Source: Roseiflexus sp.
GTDB taxonomy: Bacteria; Chloroflexota; Chloroflexia; Chloroflexales; Roseiflexaceae
NCBI GenBank assembly: GCA_017743475.1
Contig: JAGHYV010000001.1
Coordinates: forward strand, 1 to 64,000
Direction: 5' to 3'
Length of the DNA stretch: 64,000 nucleotides
Shown here in pieces: positions 8,132-17,500 of this stretch (position 1 is the first letter of the stretch; each line of letters starts with the position of its first letter). A model generated the notes under the pieces. It was not told the origin of the DNA, did not search any database, and saw nothing but the letters and a program-made list of their open reading frames with translations. A program made the translations under genes and the position numbers.

Positions 8132-9547
8132 TCATCCCAGGACATGCTCTTTCCAGTAGTGATGGGTCTTGGCGACAGCAGTGATGACATTCTTGATCTC
8201 CCCGTCCAGCCGGAAGTCGGGTCCGGCAGGGAGATAAAGAGTCGTTCCTTCGCGGCGCACACTCACATTTTCGACAACAATCGCGCGCAGCAACCAGATT
8301 GCCATCTCTTCGCTGTCGCAGACAATCCCGATCCATCCAGGTGCGCCATCGGTCACGACAGGCAACCCGGTGACCATCCGCAGACCACGGGCGAGTTCCG
8401 CAACAACGTCCCGGTATCGCTCCGGATTGGCAGCCACCGATTGGGGATCAACCGGCTCCAGCAATGTGCCACGGTGCGGAGGGCCGCCAGCCAGCGCTAG
8501 TTCGCAGAATGGATTGTTCGGGTCGTCCCTGCCCCACATACGATCCCATCCCACCCGTCCATCGTCATCGTAGATGAGCGGCGCAGAACCCATCGGTGCG
8601 GCACTTACCGGTGCGCCATTTCGGTAACGGGGCGGGAGAATTGCGGCAAGTCCCGGCGGAGGGTCGCTCGCCGTTCCACGCAAGCCGTGATGATGGTCGC
8701 TCATCTGTGGGTGACCGTACTCGTTCTCGAACCCCCGCATCAGCCGGCGATACTTGCACAGGTCGCAGTTGACCGTCGCCCTGCCATCGAGCGCTTCTTC
8801 GTAACGCTGCACGATGGCGTGCACAATACCCTCGTGCAATCCCAGATGTTGCGCCAGCAGGATGCGCGTCTCTGGATACTGGCGCCGCGCCTCGTCAACC
8901 TGCTGCGTTATGCGTTGATGAATGCGCCCGGTGAAGAGCAGGTAGGGAATGACGATGATCTGCTCTGCTCCCAACGCAACACAGTTTCGGATAGTGGTTG
9001 CAACGTTGGGACGGGTAATGCTGTAGAAACCGTACTCAACCCATCCAAATCCGCGCCCTTCCCACAGCAGACGCGCCATACGTGCAACATCGGAGTTGCT
9101 GTCCGGGTCGCTGCTCCCGCGCCCGATAAGTGCCAGCGCTGTCTTTTCGCGGGGAATGGTTGTGGCGACAGACGCATACGCCGTCTCGGTTCGCTCTGCA
9201 ACTGCCTGGAGCACCGTATACTGAACGCCCAGCGGCGCCCCATAGCGGATGTCGAGGTCTGGATAACGCATGCGCGCCTGATTGAGCGCCACCGGAATGT
9301 CATTCTTCTGGTGACCGGCAGCGCCAAGGAGCAACGGCAGCGCAACAATTTGCCGGAACCCCGCGCGCACACAGTTGTCGATTGCCTGCGCGATCGGCGG
9401 ATCGGCAAGTTCAAGAAAGCATAGTTGAACTACGGTGTTCAACCGCTCGCTAACCAGTGTCGCCATCTGGCGATACTCTGCCAGACCGGCAGGATCGTCG
9501 GTGCCATGACCGATTAGGAGAAGTGCAGTGTGATCGGAGTTAGACAT
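8132..9547 (-). CDS. cbiX: Sirohydrochlorin cobaltochelatase, double CbiX domain with extra C-terminal domain
   Basis: Inserts Co2+ into sirohydrochlorin, the committing step of the anaerobic route. Two CbiX repeats are visible: residues 1-125 with LLIGHGTDDP and GAAGHQKNDIP, and 135-250 with LIGRGSSDPDSNSD and PYLLFTGRIHQRI. These are followed by CDLCKYR (about 261-267), a histidine patch MSDHHHGLRG, and an uncharacterised domain (about 330-471: WDRMWGRDDPNNPFCELALAGGPPHRG). The start has a near-perfect Shine-Dalgarno (aaaggaggt, 7 nt before ATG). It overlaps the 3' end of cbiB by 34 bp. The CxxC and histidine patch could hold metal or an Fe-S cluster; that is inference. Confidence 0.92.
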   Translation of the reverse strand: MSNSDHTALLLIGHGTDDPAGLAEYRQMATLVSERLNTVVQLCFLELADPPIAQAIDNCVRAGFRQIVALPLLLGAAGHQKNDIPVALNQARMRYPDLDIRYGAPLGVQYTVLQAVAERTETAYASVATTIPREKTALALIGRGSSDPDSNSDVARMARLLWEGRGFGWVEYGFYSITRPNVATTIRNCVALGAEQIIVIPYLLFTGRIHQRITQQVDEARRQYPETRILLAQHLGLHEGIVHAIVQRYEEALDGRATVNCDLCKYRRLMRGFENEYGHPQMSDHHHGLRGTASDPPPGLAAILPPRYRNGAPVSAAPMGSAPLIYDDDGRVGWDRMWGRDDPNNPFCELALAGGPPHRGTLLEPVDPQSVAANPERYRDVVAELARGLRMVTGLPVVTDGAPGWIGIVCDSEEMAIWLLRAIVVENVSVRREGTTLYLPAGPDFRLDGEIKNVITAVAKTHHYWKEHVLG

Positions 9548-10494
9548 GCTAACGACCTCCTTTGTGAGAACTGCGTTATAACTCTATAACGTTGAACGTT
9601 GAACGTTACGAGCAGAACGCCGCCCGCCAGCAGCAGCGGCACGATACGCGCAATCCGGCGCGCCTCGCCGATCATGGCGGCGTCGGGCAGGCGCGAACCG
9701 CTTCCGAGAATGTAGTGCCCGCGTTTAGTAAGGGTCGTGTCGAGCGCACCTGCCATCGCCGCCATAGGCCACCCTGCATTCGGCGACGCAGTACGCCCGG
9801 CGTCACGGTGCGCAATCTGCCACGCGATCATCCCCCGTCCACACACAATCTGCGCAGCTACAGCAATGAGCGCCGCCGTAAGACGCGCTGGCAACAGGTT
9901 GAGCGCGTCGTCGAGCCGTGCCGCCGCCTTGCCCAGGTATTCGTAGCGCTCGTTCCGATACCCCCACATCGCGTCAGCCGTGTTCGACAGGCGGTAGACG
10001 GCGATGCCGGGTAACCCCCCAGCGAGAAGCGCCAGCGCTGGTGCAACCAGACTATCGCTCAGGTTCTCCGCCAGCGACTCGATCGCCGCACCTGCCACTT
10101 CATCGGCGCGGAGATCGGCAGTCGGGCGGCTCACCAGGTGCCACCCTAGCAGACGCCGCGCCTCTACCAGATCGCCGTGCTCCAGTGCTGCCTGCACCTC
10201 GCCGACTGCCCGATCCAGCCCACGGTATGCCATCAGGGTCGAGGCCGCCAGTCCCTGCACGACCGGATGACCCGGCAGCAGCGCCGCGACTGATCCGGTT
10301 GCTGCTGCGCCTGCTGCCAGCCACATCCCGCCCCACAGCATACGCGCTGTTGCGCCCTGGGGGGCAAACCGCTCACCCAGATGCATCCAGCGCCCCATGA
10401 GCGCCACCGGATGCCAGACATTCGGCGGATCGCCGAGCAATGCATCGGCAATCAACGCGATCAGGAGCGTTTGACTTCGGTGTGATAGATACAT
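9514..10494 (-). CDS. cbiB: Adenosylcobinamide-phosphate synthase
   Basis: Polytopic membrane protein joining the aminopropanol arm to adenosylcobyric acid. Typical CbiB/CobD features: IADALLGDPPNVWHPVALMGRW near the N-terminus, and SPNAGWPMAAMAGAL late in the chain. The track start at 10617 adds an arginine-rich stretch overlapping cbiO; the ATG at 10494 (MYLSHRSQTLLIALIAD) is the sensible start. The C-terminus after LLAGGVLLV runs through heptanucleotide repeats (TFNVQRY...) and across the first 34 bp of cbiX, so the last ~35 residues look acquired. Confidence 0.93.
   Translation of the reverse strand: MYLSHRSQTLLIALIADALLGDPPNVWHPVALMGRWMHLGERFAPQGATARMLWGGMWLAAGAAATGSVAALLPGHPVVQGLAASTLMAYRGLDRAVGEVQAALEHGDLVEARRLLGWHLVSRPTADLRADEVAGAAIESLAENLSDSLVAPALALLAGGLPGIAVYRLSNTADAMWGYRNERYEYLGKAAARLDDALNLLPARLTAALIAVAAQIVCGRGMIAWQIAHRDAGRTASPNAGWPMAAMAGALDTTLTKRGHYILGSGSRLPDAAMIGEARRIARIVPLLLAGGVLLVTFNVQRYRVITQFSQRRSLACLTPITLHFS
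9585..9612. repeat. Heptanucleotide repeat at the cbiB 3' end
   Basis: Units tataacg-ttgaacg-ttgaacg-ttacgag read on the plus strand, immediately upstream of the cbiX ribosome binding site. The same ttgaacg unit recurs at the ends of cobN and of the CbiG fusion. Confidence 0.8.
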
Positions 10495-10520
10495 TGTTTT
10501 ATCATGCAACGACCTGTACA

Positions 10521-10550
10521 GGCGCAGCAGCGCTGCGCCCCTACGGCGCC
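10521..10550. repeat. GTAGGGGCGCAGC hairpin element, copy 1
   Basis: On the minus strand this reads cgtaggggcgcagcgctgctgcgcc, a strong hairpin between cbiO and cbiB. Related copies lie at 20642-20665 and 23664-23688. The TAG stop codon of cbiO is part of the element's conserved GTAGGGGCGC edge. Confidence 0.75.
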
Positions 10551-11269
10551 GGGCCCAACAATGCCTGCAGATCGGGATCAGCGAAAACCTGCACCGGCGG
10601 CGCGGACGCAACCACACGCCCTTCGTGCATCACCACAACGGTATCAGCCCATTGCCGCGCTACGGTGAGATCATGCGTGGTGAGCAGTACCGTCACACCT
10701 TGTTCAACTAGTCGATCAAAGATCGCAAAGATCTGATAGCGCATCCACGGGTCCAGTCCGGATGTTGTTTCGTCTACCAGAAGAATGCGCGGCGCCATCG
10801 CCAGCACCCCTGCAAGCGCCACCAGCGACTTCTGCCCGCTGCTCAAGGCGTGGGTCGGGCGGTCGAGCAGATTGCTGATGCCGCATAGGTCTGCAGCTTC
10901 TGCCACCCGGCGACGCACGTCGGCGATGCTTAGCCCCAGGTTCATTGGACCAAAGCTGATGTCCTGAAGAACACTGGCGCTGAAGAGTTGATCATCGGGG
11001 TTCTGAAAGACCAGCCCCACCTGACGACGCACACGCAACAGACCGCGACGGGTATACTCCAATGGCGCGCCATCCAGACGCACCTGACCCTTCGCAGGGC
11101 GGAGAATGCCGTTGGCGTGCAGCAGAAGCGTGCTCTTACCAGCGCCGTTGCGCCCCGTCAGGGCGATACGCTGCCCGGTCGCAATCGACAGCGATGCGCC
11201 GCGCAGCGCCGGGATGGCGCTTCCGGGAAAGGCATAGTGCACGTCATCGAATTCGAGCAGCGCACTCAT
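10541..11269 (-). CDS. cbiO: Cobalt ECF transporter ATPase
   Basis: ATP-binding subunit of the CbiMNQO energy-coupling-factor transporter, located on the cytoplasmic face of the membrane and driving Co2+ uptake. The 242-aa protein has Walker A GRNGAGKST, the Q-loop VFQNPDDQLF typical of ECF ATPases, signature LSSGQKSLVALAG, and Walker B ILLVDETTSGLDP followed by the H-loop TTHD. Its start overlaps the cbiQ stop by 4 bp. The stop is supplied by the edge of an intergenic hairpin element. Confidence 0.95.
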   Translation of the reverse strand: MSALLEFDDVHYAFPGSAIPALRGASLSIATGQRIALTGRNGAGKSTLLLHANGILRPAKGQVRLDGAPLEYTRRGLLRVRRQVGLVFQNPDDQLFSASVLQDISFGPMNLGLSIADVRRRVAEAADLCGISNLLDRPTHALSSGQKSLVALAGVLAMAPRILLVDETTSGLDPWMRYQIFAIFDRLVEQGVTVLLTTHDLTVARQWADTVVVMHEGRVVASAPPVQVFADPDLQALLGPAP

Positions 11270-12036
11270 GCAATCATTCTCGCCAGCACCAGGCTAAGCG
11301 TCAGACCGACGCCGATCTGCCACATGCGCGGATCTCGCCGATAATCGAGCGGCAGAACCCGCAATGAACCATCAAACCCTCGGCTCTCCAGCGCCGTCTG
11401 AATCTGTTGACTGCGCCGGTAGGCATCAAGGAACAGACAACTGCCGATCAACGCTGCGCTACGCATCGCCGCGTGCAGTGTGTGATATCCCAGGCGCGCA
11501 TCCTGCGCTGTCACCATCCGCTCCAGACTGTCCAGCAGAACAAAGATCGCACGGTAGGTAAGCGCCATGATGTCGATCAACCCTTCCGGCAGCCGCATGC
11601 GCCGAAGCATCTCGATCAGATCGACCAGCGGCGTCGTCAGGATCAGAAAATTGAGCGCGGCAGCCGATCCCAGGGTGCGTGTCAGGACGTGCGCGGCCAG
11701 CATTAGCGACTTGTGCGTGGCGCTCACCCAGATCGGACCAAACTGCCACGCAAAGACCGGCGCTTCCGGCACGCTGCTGGCAACACTCAGGGCGATGCCG
11801 GCGACCGACAGACCTAGAAATGCGCCTTCAGTCAGCAGCACACTGGCAAATACACGCAGCGGCGTGCGCGCCCGCCACGTTGTGAGCGCCAGCATCCAGA
11901 CCAACGTGAGTATGCCGACTGCGGGATGATCCAGCGCCAGGCACAGGATGATTGCCAGCAACGCCAGCGCGCCTTTCTGTGACGGATCAACATCGCGCAG
12001 CGCATTCCCGAACGCATACCGATCAATGACACGCAT
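11266..12036 (-). CDS. cbiQ: Cobalt ECF transporter transmembrane subunit
   Basis: Membrane coupling (T) component of the cobalt ECF transporter. The sequence starts with the family-typical IDRYAFGNALRDVDPSQKG, has several hydrophobic helices, and contains the cytoplasmic coupling region RRMRLPEGLIDIMALTYRAIFVLLDSLERM with arginine-rich ends. The track uses a TTG at 12045; the ATG three codons later (12036) fits better. It lies 15 bp after cbiN and overlaps cbiO by 4 bp. Confidence 0.93.
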   Translation of the reverse strand: MRVIDRYAFGNALRDVDPSQKGALALLAIILCLALDHPAVGILTLVWMLALTTWRARTPLRVFASVLLTEGAFLGLSVAGIALSVASSVPEAPVFAWQFGPIWVSATHKSLMLAAHVLTRTLGSAAALNFLILTTPLVDLIEMLRRMRLPEGLIDIMALTYRAIFVLLDSLERMVTAQDARLGYHTLHAAMRSAALIGSCLFLDAYRRSQQIQTALESRGFDGSLRVLPLDYRRDPRMWQIGVGLTLSLVLARMIA

Positions 12037-12051
12037 CACAATCAACGCCTG

Positions 12052-12348
12052 CTAATCGCGGCGACGGCGCTCGCCATGTTTGAGACCGAAAAAGTAGCCG
12101 ATCAATCCGGCGCCAAGCCCCGCCTGGAGCGCAAACAGCAGGCTCTCCGTCTCACCGCCCGGCGGCTCGAAGATCGGCGCAAACCACGGCTCGTAATCCG
12201 GTGCAACTTCGGTGATCGCCGTTTCAGCAATGGTATCTGCGCCAGCAAACTCCGAGTCGCGGACTATCAACAATGGAACAATCGCCAGCACAACGACGAC
12301 CAGCAGCAGGATCAGTGACGTCGTCAACCCAAACGGTTTGCTGCTCAT
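12052..12348 (-). CDS. cbiN: Cobalt ECF transporter accessory subunit
   Basis: Small (98-aa) two-helix membrane subunit. The N-terminal helix (residues about 8-30), the extracellular segment [23 protein letters not shown] and the second helix [23 protein letters not shown] match CbiN, which is required for CbiM to load Co2+. The start overlaps the cbiM stop by 4 bp. Confidence 0.93.
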   Translation of the reverse strand: MSSKPFGLTTSLILLLVVVVLAIVPLLIVRDSEFAGADTIAETAITEVAPDYEPWFAPIFEPPGGETESLLFALQAGLGAGLIGYFFGLKHGERRRRD

Positions 12349-13094
12349 GCCTGCGCTCCTTTCAGCACACCGAGCGATTGCAGTTCCTTCTGCGCGTTTG
12401 CCTGCAATGCGTTGAAGATGAGCACCGTCAGGATGCCCTCACTGATCGCCAGTGGAATCTGCGTGACGGCGAAGATCGCGCCGAACCTGGCGAATGATGC
12501 CGTAAATCCCCCAACCGCATCGGGGTATGCCAGCGCCAGTTGCGCCGACGTGACCACGTAGGTGAAGAGATCCGCCAGCGCAGCCGCGAGAAAGACCGTC
12601 AGCCAGATAGGTGCGCGATCCTCCAACCCTTTCCAGATCAACCACGCCACGAACGGACCAACGACCGCCATACTGAATGCATTCGCGCCCAGCGTGGTCA
12701 GACCGCCGTGAGCGATAAGGAGCGCCTGGAAAAGAAGAACGATGCTCCCCAGCACACTCATCACCAGCGGACCGAACAGGATCGTCCCTAGACCGACACC
12801 GGTCGGATGACTGCTCGAACCGGTGACGCTTGGTATCTTCAGCGCGCTCAACACGAAGGCGAAGGCGGCGGCAAATCCGAGCAACAGGCGTGTCTCCGGC
12901 TTCTCGGCGATCAGGCGGTTGATCCGGCGCAGACCAAGCACCCAGAATGGGAGAACAACGATGAACCAGAACCCTGCCCAAACGGGCGGCAGAAAGCCTT
13001 CCATGATGTGCATGGCATATGCCGCACGCGACTCGAAGATGATGAGCAGCGCAGCGCCGATGACAACCGGCAGCCAGCGGTGCAGTGGTTTCAT
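12345..13094 (-). CDS. cbiM: Cobalt ECF transporter substrate-binding subunit
   Basis: Membrane protein that binds Co2+ outside the cell through its extreme N-terminus. A signal-like hydrophobic stretch of about 27 residues precedes [15 protein letters not shown], the conserved MHIMEGFLP metal-binding start of the mature protein. [19 protein letters not shown] is the second family signature. The track start at 13154 is rejected because the ATG at 13094 has a clear ribosome site (gagaggagtgctgtATG). The 117-bp gap to cobT includes a heptamer repeat, and I see no second riboswitch there. Confidence 0.94.
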   Translation of the reverse strand: MKPLHRWLPVVIGAALLIIFESRAAYAMHIMEGFLPPVWAGFWFIVVLPFWVLGLRRINRLIAEKPETRLLLGFAAAFAFVLSALKIPSVTGSSSHPTGVGLGTILFGPLVMSVLGSIVLLFQALLIAHGGLTTLGANAFSMAVVGPFVAWLIWKGLEDRAPIWLTVFLAAALADLFTYVVTSAQLALAYPDAVGGFTASFARFGAIFAVTQIPLAISEGILTVLIFNALQANAQKELQSLGVLKGAQA

Positions 13095-13198
13095 ACAGCA
13101 CTCCTCTCTGCGATAACCTGTACTTGCCTCGCAAGGGCAGGGTTTTGCAGTCACGAAGCCTTCAAGACTTTCGCCTTGAATAAAAGTATGCTCCTGAT

Positions 13199-13219
13199 CG
13201 GTTCTCGGTTCTTAGTTCT
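13199..13219. repeat. Heptanucleotide repeat over the cobT stop codon
   Basis: Three units cggttct-cggttct-tagttct. The TAA stop of cobT (13212-13214, minus strand) lies within the repeat, as for cobN and the CbiG fusion, although the unit sequence here is different. Confidence 0.7.
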
Positions 13220-14273
13220 CGACCTTCCCCGACACTCCTGCCTCGCCGAATGTTGCCATCTCGTCGAGAATCTTGCACGCTGCCTGGCAGAGCGACATGC
13301 CAAGCACCGCGCCGGTCCCTTCGCCGAGACGCATCCCAAGGTCGAAGAGCGGTACAAGATCGAGACGGGTGAAGACCGCTTCATGCCCCCGTTCGACCGA
13401 ACGGTGTGCAGCGATCAGGTATGGTTGAACCGCTGGCGCCAGCGTCCAGGCGATGAGCGCCGCCGCCCCGGAGATGAACCCATCAATGACGACCGGCACG
13501 CGCCGCGCTGCGGCACCCAGCATAACTCCCGCCAACCCGCCGATCTCGAAACCGCCGACCTTCGCCAGCACATCCAGTCCATCGTTTGGGTTGGGGCGGT
13601 GGAGCGCCAGCGCCTGCTCGATCACCGCAATTTTGCGCGCAAGACCGGCATCATCGACACCGGTGCCGCGTCCGGTGACATCGGCGACCGGACGACCGGT
13701 AATTGCGGCAACGACTGCACTCGATGCAGTGGTGTTGCCAATGCCCATATCGCCGGTTGCCAGAAGATCAACGCCAGCATCGATGGCATCATGTGCGCAC
13801 GCGATGCCAGCCTCGACCGCCTGTTGCGCCTGCGTGCGGCTCATTGCCGGTTCGACCGAGAAATCCGCCGTGCCCATGCCCATTTTGCGGTTGATCAGTT
13901 CGGGATGCGACGGCAGGTTGGCCGCGACTCCCATATCCACTACAATCACACGCGCACCGACGTGACGGGCAAGCACGTTGATCGCCGCGCCGCCGTTGAG
14001 AAAGTTCAACACCATCTGCGCCGTGACTTCTGACGGATATGCGCTCACCCCACGACGCGCAACGCCGTGATCGGCAGCCATCACAATGACTGCCGGGTTG
14101 GTCAACCGTGGACGTTGCCTGCCGGTGATCCCCGCAATCTGGACCGACAACGCCTCCAGGCGCCCCAGCGCGCCCTGCGGCTTGGTCAGCACATCCTGCC
14201 GCGCCTGCGCCGCTGCTGCCGCAGCATCATCGAGTGGACCGATCCGTGCGATTGTTTCGGACAGCAGACTCAT
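13212..14273 (-). CDS. cobT: Nicotinate-nucleotide-dimethylbenzimidazole phosphoribosyltransferase
   Basis: Activates the lower-ligand base (dimethylbenzimidazole or a related base) as its alpha-ribotide. Motifs are typical: KPQGALGRLE near the N-terminus, VMAADHGVARRGVSAYP, TGDMGIGNTTASSA, and LGEGTGAVLG with the catalytic glutamate near the C-terminus. The track begins at 14432 with a segment derived from the spacer; the ATG at 14273 (MSLLSETIARIG) is preceded by aaaggag 10 nt upstream and gives 353 aa, the family norm. It lies between cobN and cbiM in the same orientation. Confidence 0.95.
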   Translation of the reverse strand: MSLLSETIARIGPLDDAAAAAAQARQDVLTKPQGALGRLEALSVQIAGITGRQRPRLTNPAVIVMAADHGVARRGVSAYPSEVTAQMVLNFLNGGAAINVLARHVGARVIVVDMGVAANLPSHPELINRKMGMGTADFSVEPAMSRTQAQQAVEAGIACAHDAIDAGVDLLATGDMGIGNTTASSAVVAAITGRPVADVTGRGTGVDDAGLARKIAVIEQALALHRPNPNDGLDVLAKVGGFEIGGLAGVMLGAAARRVPVVIDGFISGAAALIAWTLAPAVQPYLIAAHRSVERGHEAVFTRLDLVPLFDLGMRLGEGTGAVLGMSLCQAACKILDEMATFGEAGVSGKVEN

Positions 14274-14420
14274 GGGGTATGGTCTCCTTTCTTTTCTTTT
14301 GGTGGCGGACGAAGGGATTCGGGGCAATAAGACGCTCCAACCGACGAGTGCAGTGCGCCCCTGCGTGACGTTGGTTCCACCTCGCACCTTCCTGTACAGC
14401 AATTGGAACCTTCCTACCTT

Positions 14421-14500
14421 CCCGACGTTCAACGTTCAACCTTGCCACGTTCACCCCTCTCCCGACGTTCAACGTTCAACCCTGCTACGTTCAATCCCTC
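14421..14500. repeat. Two 40-bp direct repeats with internal heptamers
   Basis: cccgacgttcaacgttcaac... occurs at 14421-14460 and again at 14461-14500 with few differences. The repeats encode the last ~24 residues of CobN (GLNVAGLNVERRERGERGKVER) and supply its stop codon. Confidence 0.85.
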
Positions 14501-17500
14501 CCGCCACGCATCACCCTGATCCAGAAGCGCCTCCAGGGTTGCACGGGCTTCGGGAGACGGATTCGCCCACATCCCACGTCCAATCGCCTCGTACAGACGT
14601 TCAGCCATTGCCTGCAACGCCCAGGGGTTGACCTGTTCCAGCCATTGTTGCACAGCCGGATCACGCAGATAGCATGCGGTCACCTGCTCGTACATCCAGT
14701 CATCAAGCACCTCAGCAGTTGCATCGTAGCCGAAGAGATAATCAACCGTGGCGGCGAGTTCCAGCCCGCCTTTGTAACCGTGGCGTTGCATACTGGCAAT
14801 CCACTTTGGGTTCGTCACCCGCGCGCGAAAGACGCGACGCGCCTCCTCGCGCAGATCGCGGGTGCGCGGACGCGCCGGGTCGCTGCTGTCGCCAAAGTAG
14901 CGCGCCGGATTCTTTCCCGTGAGGGCGCGGATGGTTGCGATCATCCCGCCGTGAAATTGCAGGTAGTCATCGCTGTCGAAGATGTCATGCTCGCGCGTGT
15001 CCTGGTTTTTTGTCGCAACTTGAACCTTGCTCAGCGCTGCAGCAAACGCCGTTTCGGCGGGAGTTCCCTGCTCGCTGGCGGTGTAAGCATACCCGCCCCA
15101 TGCAAGATACACACGGGCGAAGTCGGTGTCGCGCTCCCAATTCTGGGCATCGATCAGCGGCAGAATGCCGGCGCCGTAACTGCCCGGCTTGCTGCCGAAA
15201 ATGCGGTAGGCAGCCTCACGTCGCGCCTCCTCGACCGTCTTCCCGGCTGACTGAAGCGCCTGCGCCGTCTCCAGCGCATGTTTGCGCGGGAAATTCATCT
15301 CTGGCGGCTCGTCGAGCGCAAGAACCGCCTGCACTGCCTGATCGATCAGGGCGATCAGGTGCGGAAAGGCGTCACGGAAGAACCCGGAAATGCGGCAGAC
15401 CACGTCGATGCGTGGGCGCCCCAACTCTTCCAGCGGCACGATGTCGATTCCGACCACACGCCGATTCTCGCGCTGCCAGCGCGGACGCACGCCGAGCAAT
15501 GCCAGCGCCTGCGCAATATCATCGCCTGCCGTGCGAATGGCGCTCGTTCCCCAGATGCTCAGCCCGACACTTTCGGGGATTTGCCCATACTCGCGTTGGT
15601 AGCGGGCGATCAGGTCGCGCGCCAACCTCTCGCCAGTCTGCCATGCAGCGACGCTGGGAAGCGCGCGCGGATCGATGCCGTAGAAGTTGCGCCCGGTCGG
15701 CAACACATGCGCCATGCCGCGCGTCGGCGCGCCGCTCGGCCCCGGCGGCACAAAACGCCCCTCCAGAGCCGCGAGCAGGTGTGCAATCTCGTCGTGCGCG
15801 CTCTGCCGCAGATTCGGCACGAGTGTGTCGCATGCGTACCGCAATGCCGCAGCGATGCGCGCGTCCGGTTGTGCAGGACATATCCCGGCGACCAACTGCT
15901 CAATCGCCTCAGAATGCCAGTCAAGCGCTTCCAGGCGTCGCAGCAACTCTTTGCTCAACGCCTCGATATGCGCAATCATGTCGGCATTCGTCTGGAATAC
16001 TGCACCGGCGTCATCGTCCGACGTGCTCTTATTCCGTTCCCGCCGCGCGCCGGGACGCTCCCGCAGAGCGTTCCAGTCTTCGCCCAGCGCTGCGGCAACG
16101 CTCTCCGGCAAACTGGGAGCATCCAGGTTTGGCAAACGCAGCAGGTGGTAGATCAGTTCCACCAACTGCTCACCGGCTGGCATCTCGCCGAGAATGTGCA
16201 ACCCATCGCGGATCTGCGCACCGGTGAGTTCGCACAGATACCCCTCGATATCTTCCAGCAGATGCGCCACCTCGCGCCCCTCCATTTCTGCCAGAATGGT
16301 CGGCGTGCCGTCTTCGAGAAAACTGCCATCCCACTCGTGCCGGTGGTCACCATGGTCTGCCTGCACGATGTAGCGCAGGTCGTCATCCAAGTGCGAGCGC
16401 TGCAACGCTTCCCAGATCTGACGCTGGAGTAGCGGCAGTTTCCCCGGATCGAGATGCTCGGTGCGGTAGTATTCATCCACCAGGTGCGCCAGTTCCGCCA
16501 GATCTCCATATGCTCCGGCGCTAGTCATTGGCGGGGTCAGGTGATCGACAATGATGGCGTGCGCCCGACGCTTCGCCTGCATCCCTTCGCCGGGATCATT
16601 GATGATGAAAGGATAGATGAGCGGCAGATCGCCGAGAAACTGATCGGGGAAGCATGTCGCGCCAAGCCCCACACCTTTGCCCGGCAACCATTCGAGCGTG
16701 CCATGCTTGCCGAGATGCACAATCGCATCCGCCTGCCACTCATCGCGCAACCAGCGGTAGAGGGCGTAATAATTGTGCGGCGGCGGTAGATCAGGGCGAT
16801 GGTAGATCGCGTTTGGGTCCATGTCGTAACCGCGCGGCGGTTGCAACGCCACGAACACATTGCCGTACTCCAGCCCGGCAAGCGCCAGATCGCCGTTGTG
16901 GACATACGCCGCGCCCGGTGGTTGACCCCACTGCCGGATCATCGCGTCCTGGAGCGCACCCGGCAGATCGGCGAACCAGCGCTTGTACTGCGCCCCGGGG
17001 ACACGGTACGCCTGGATCAGTTGCTCGGTCGTCAACCAGGTTTCGTCGTACGAACAGCGCGCAATCAGGTCGGCAATCAACCGGTCGCCAGAATCGGGCG
17101 GATCGCCTATCCGATAACCGGCAGCATGCATCGCCCGGAGGATGCGCATCAGCGAAGCAGGTGCGTCAAGACCGACCGCGTTGCCAATGCGCTGCGCTTT
17201 GGCGCTGCTATTGGTGAAAATGAAGGCGATTCGTTTCTCCGCGTTCGGTTTGTGGCGCAGTCGCGCGAGGCGACGGGCAAGCCCCGCGAGACGTTCCATC
17301 CGCTCTTCGTCGGCAACCGAGCGCGCCGGTGCTTCACCCTGCTGCTCTTTGAATGCGACCGGCACACCGATGATCCGCCCGTCGAACTCTGGGATCGCCA
17401 CATTCATCGCCGTGTCGAGTGGACCAAGCCCTCGACCGTTGCGCAGCCACTCGTCACGCGACGTGCTGCTCACTAGCGCCTGGATCACCGGAACGTCGAG

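Noticed and set aside
13095-13211. Second cobalamin riboswitch before cbiM
   Set aside because: None of the conserved aptamer stretches (gcaagtcc, gcaactgt, gccaggat) occur in this spacer.
12807-14033. 408-aa plus-strand ORF
   Set aside because: It lies antisense to cbiM and cobT, whose protein families are unmistakable; the translation shows no recognisable family and is an effect of high GC content.
14935-16432. Long plus-strand ORFs (430 and 384 aa) across cobN
   Set aside because: Both are antisense to well-conserved CobN sequence and are rich in Arg, Ala, Ser and Cys, typical of shadow frames.
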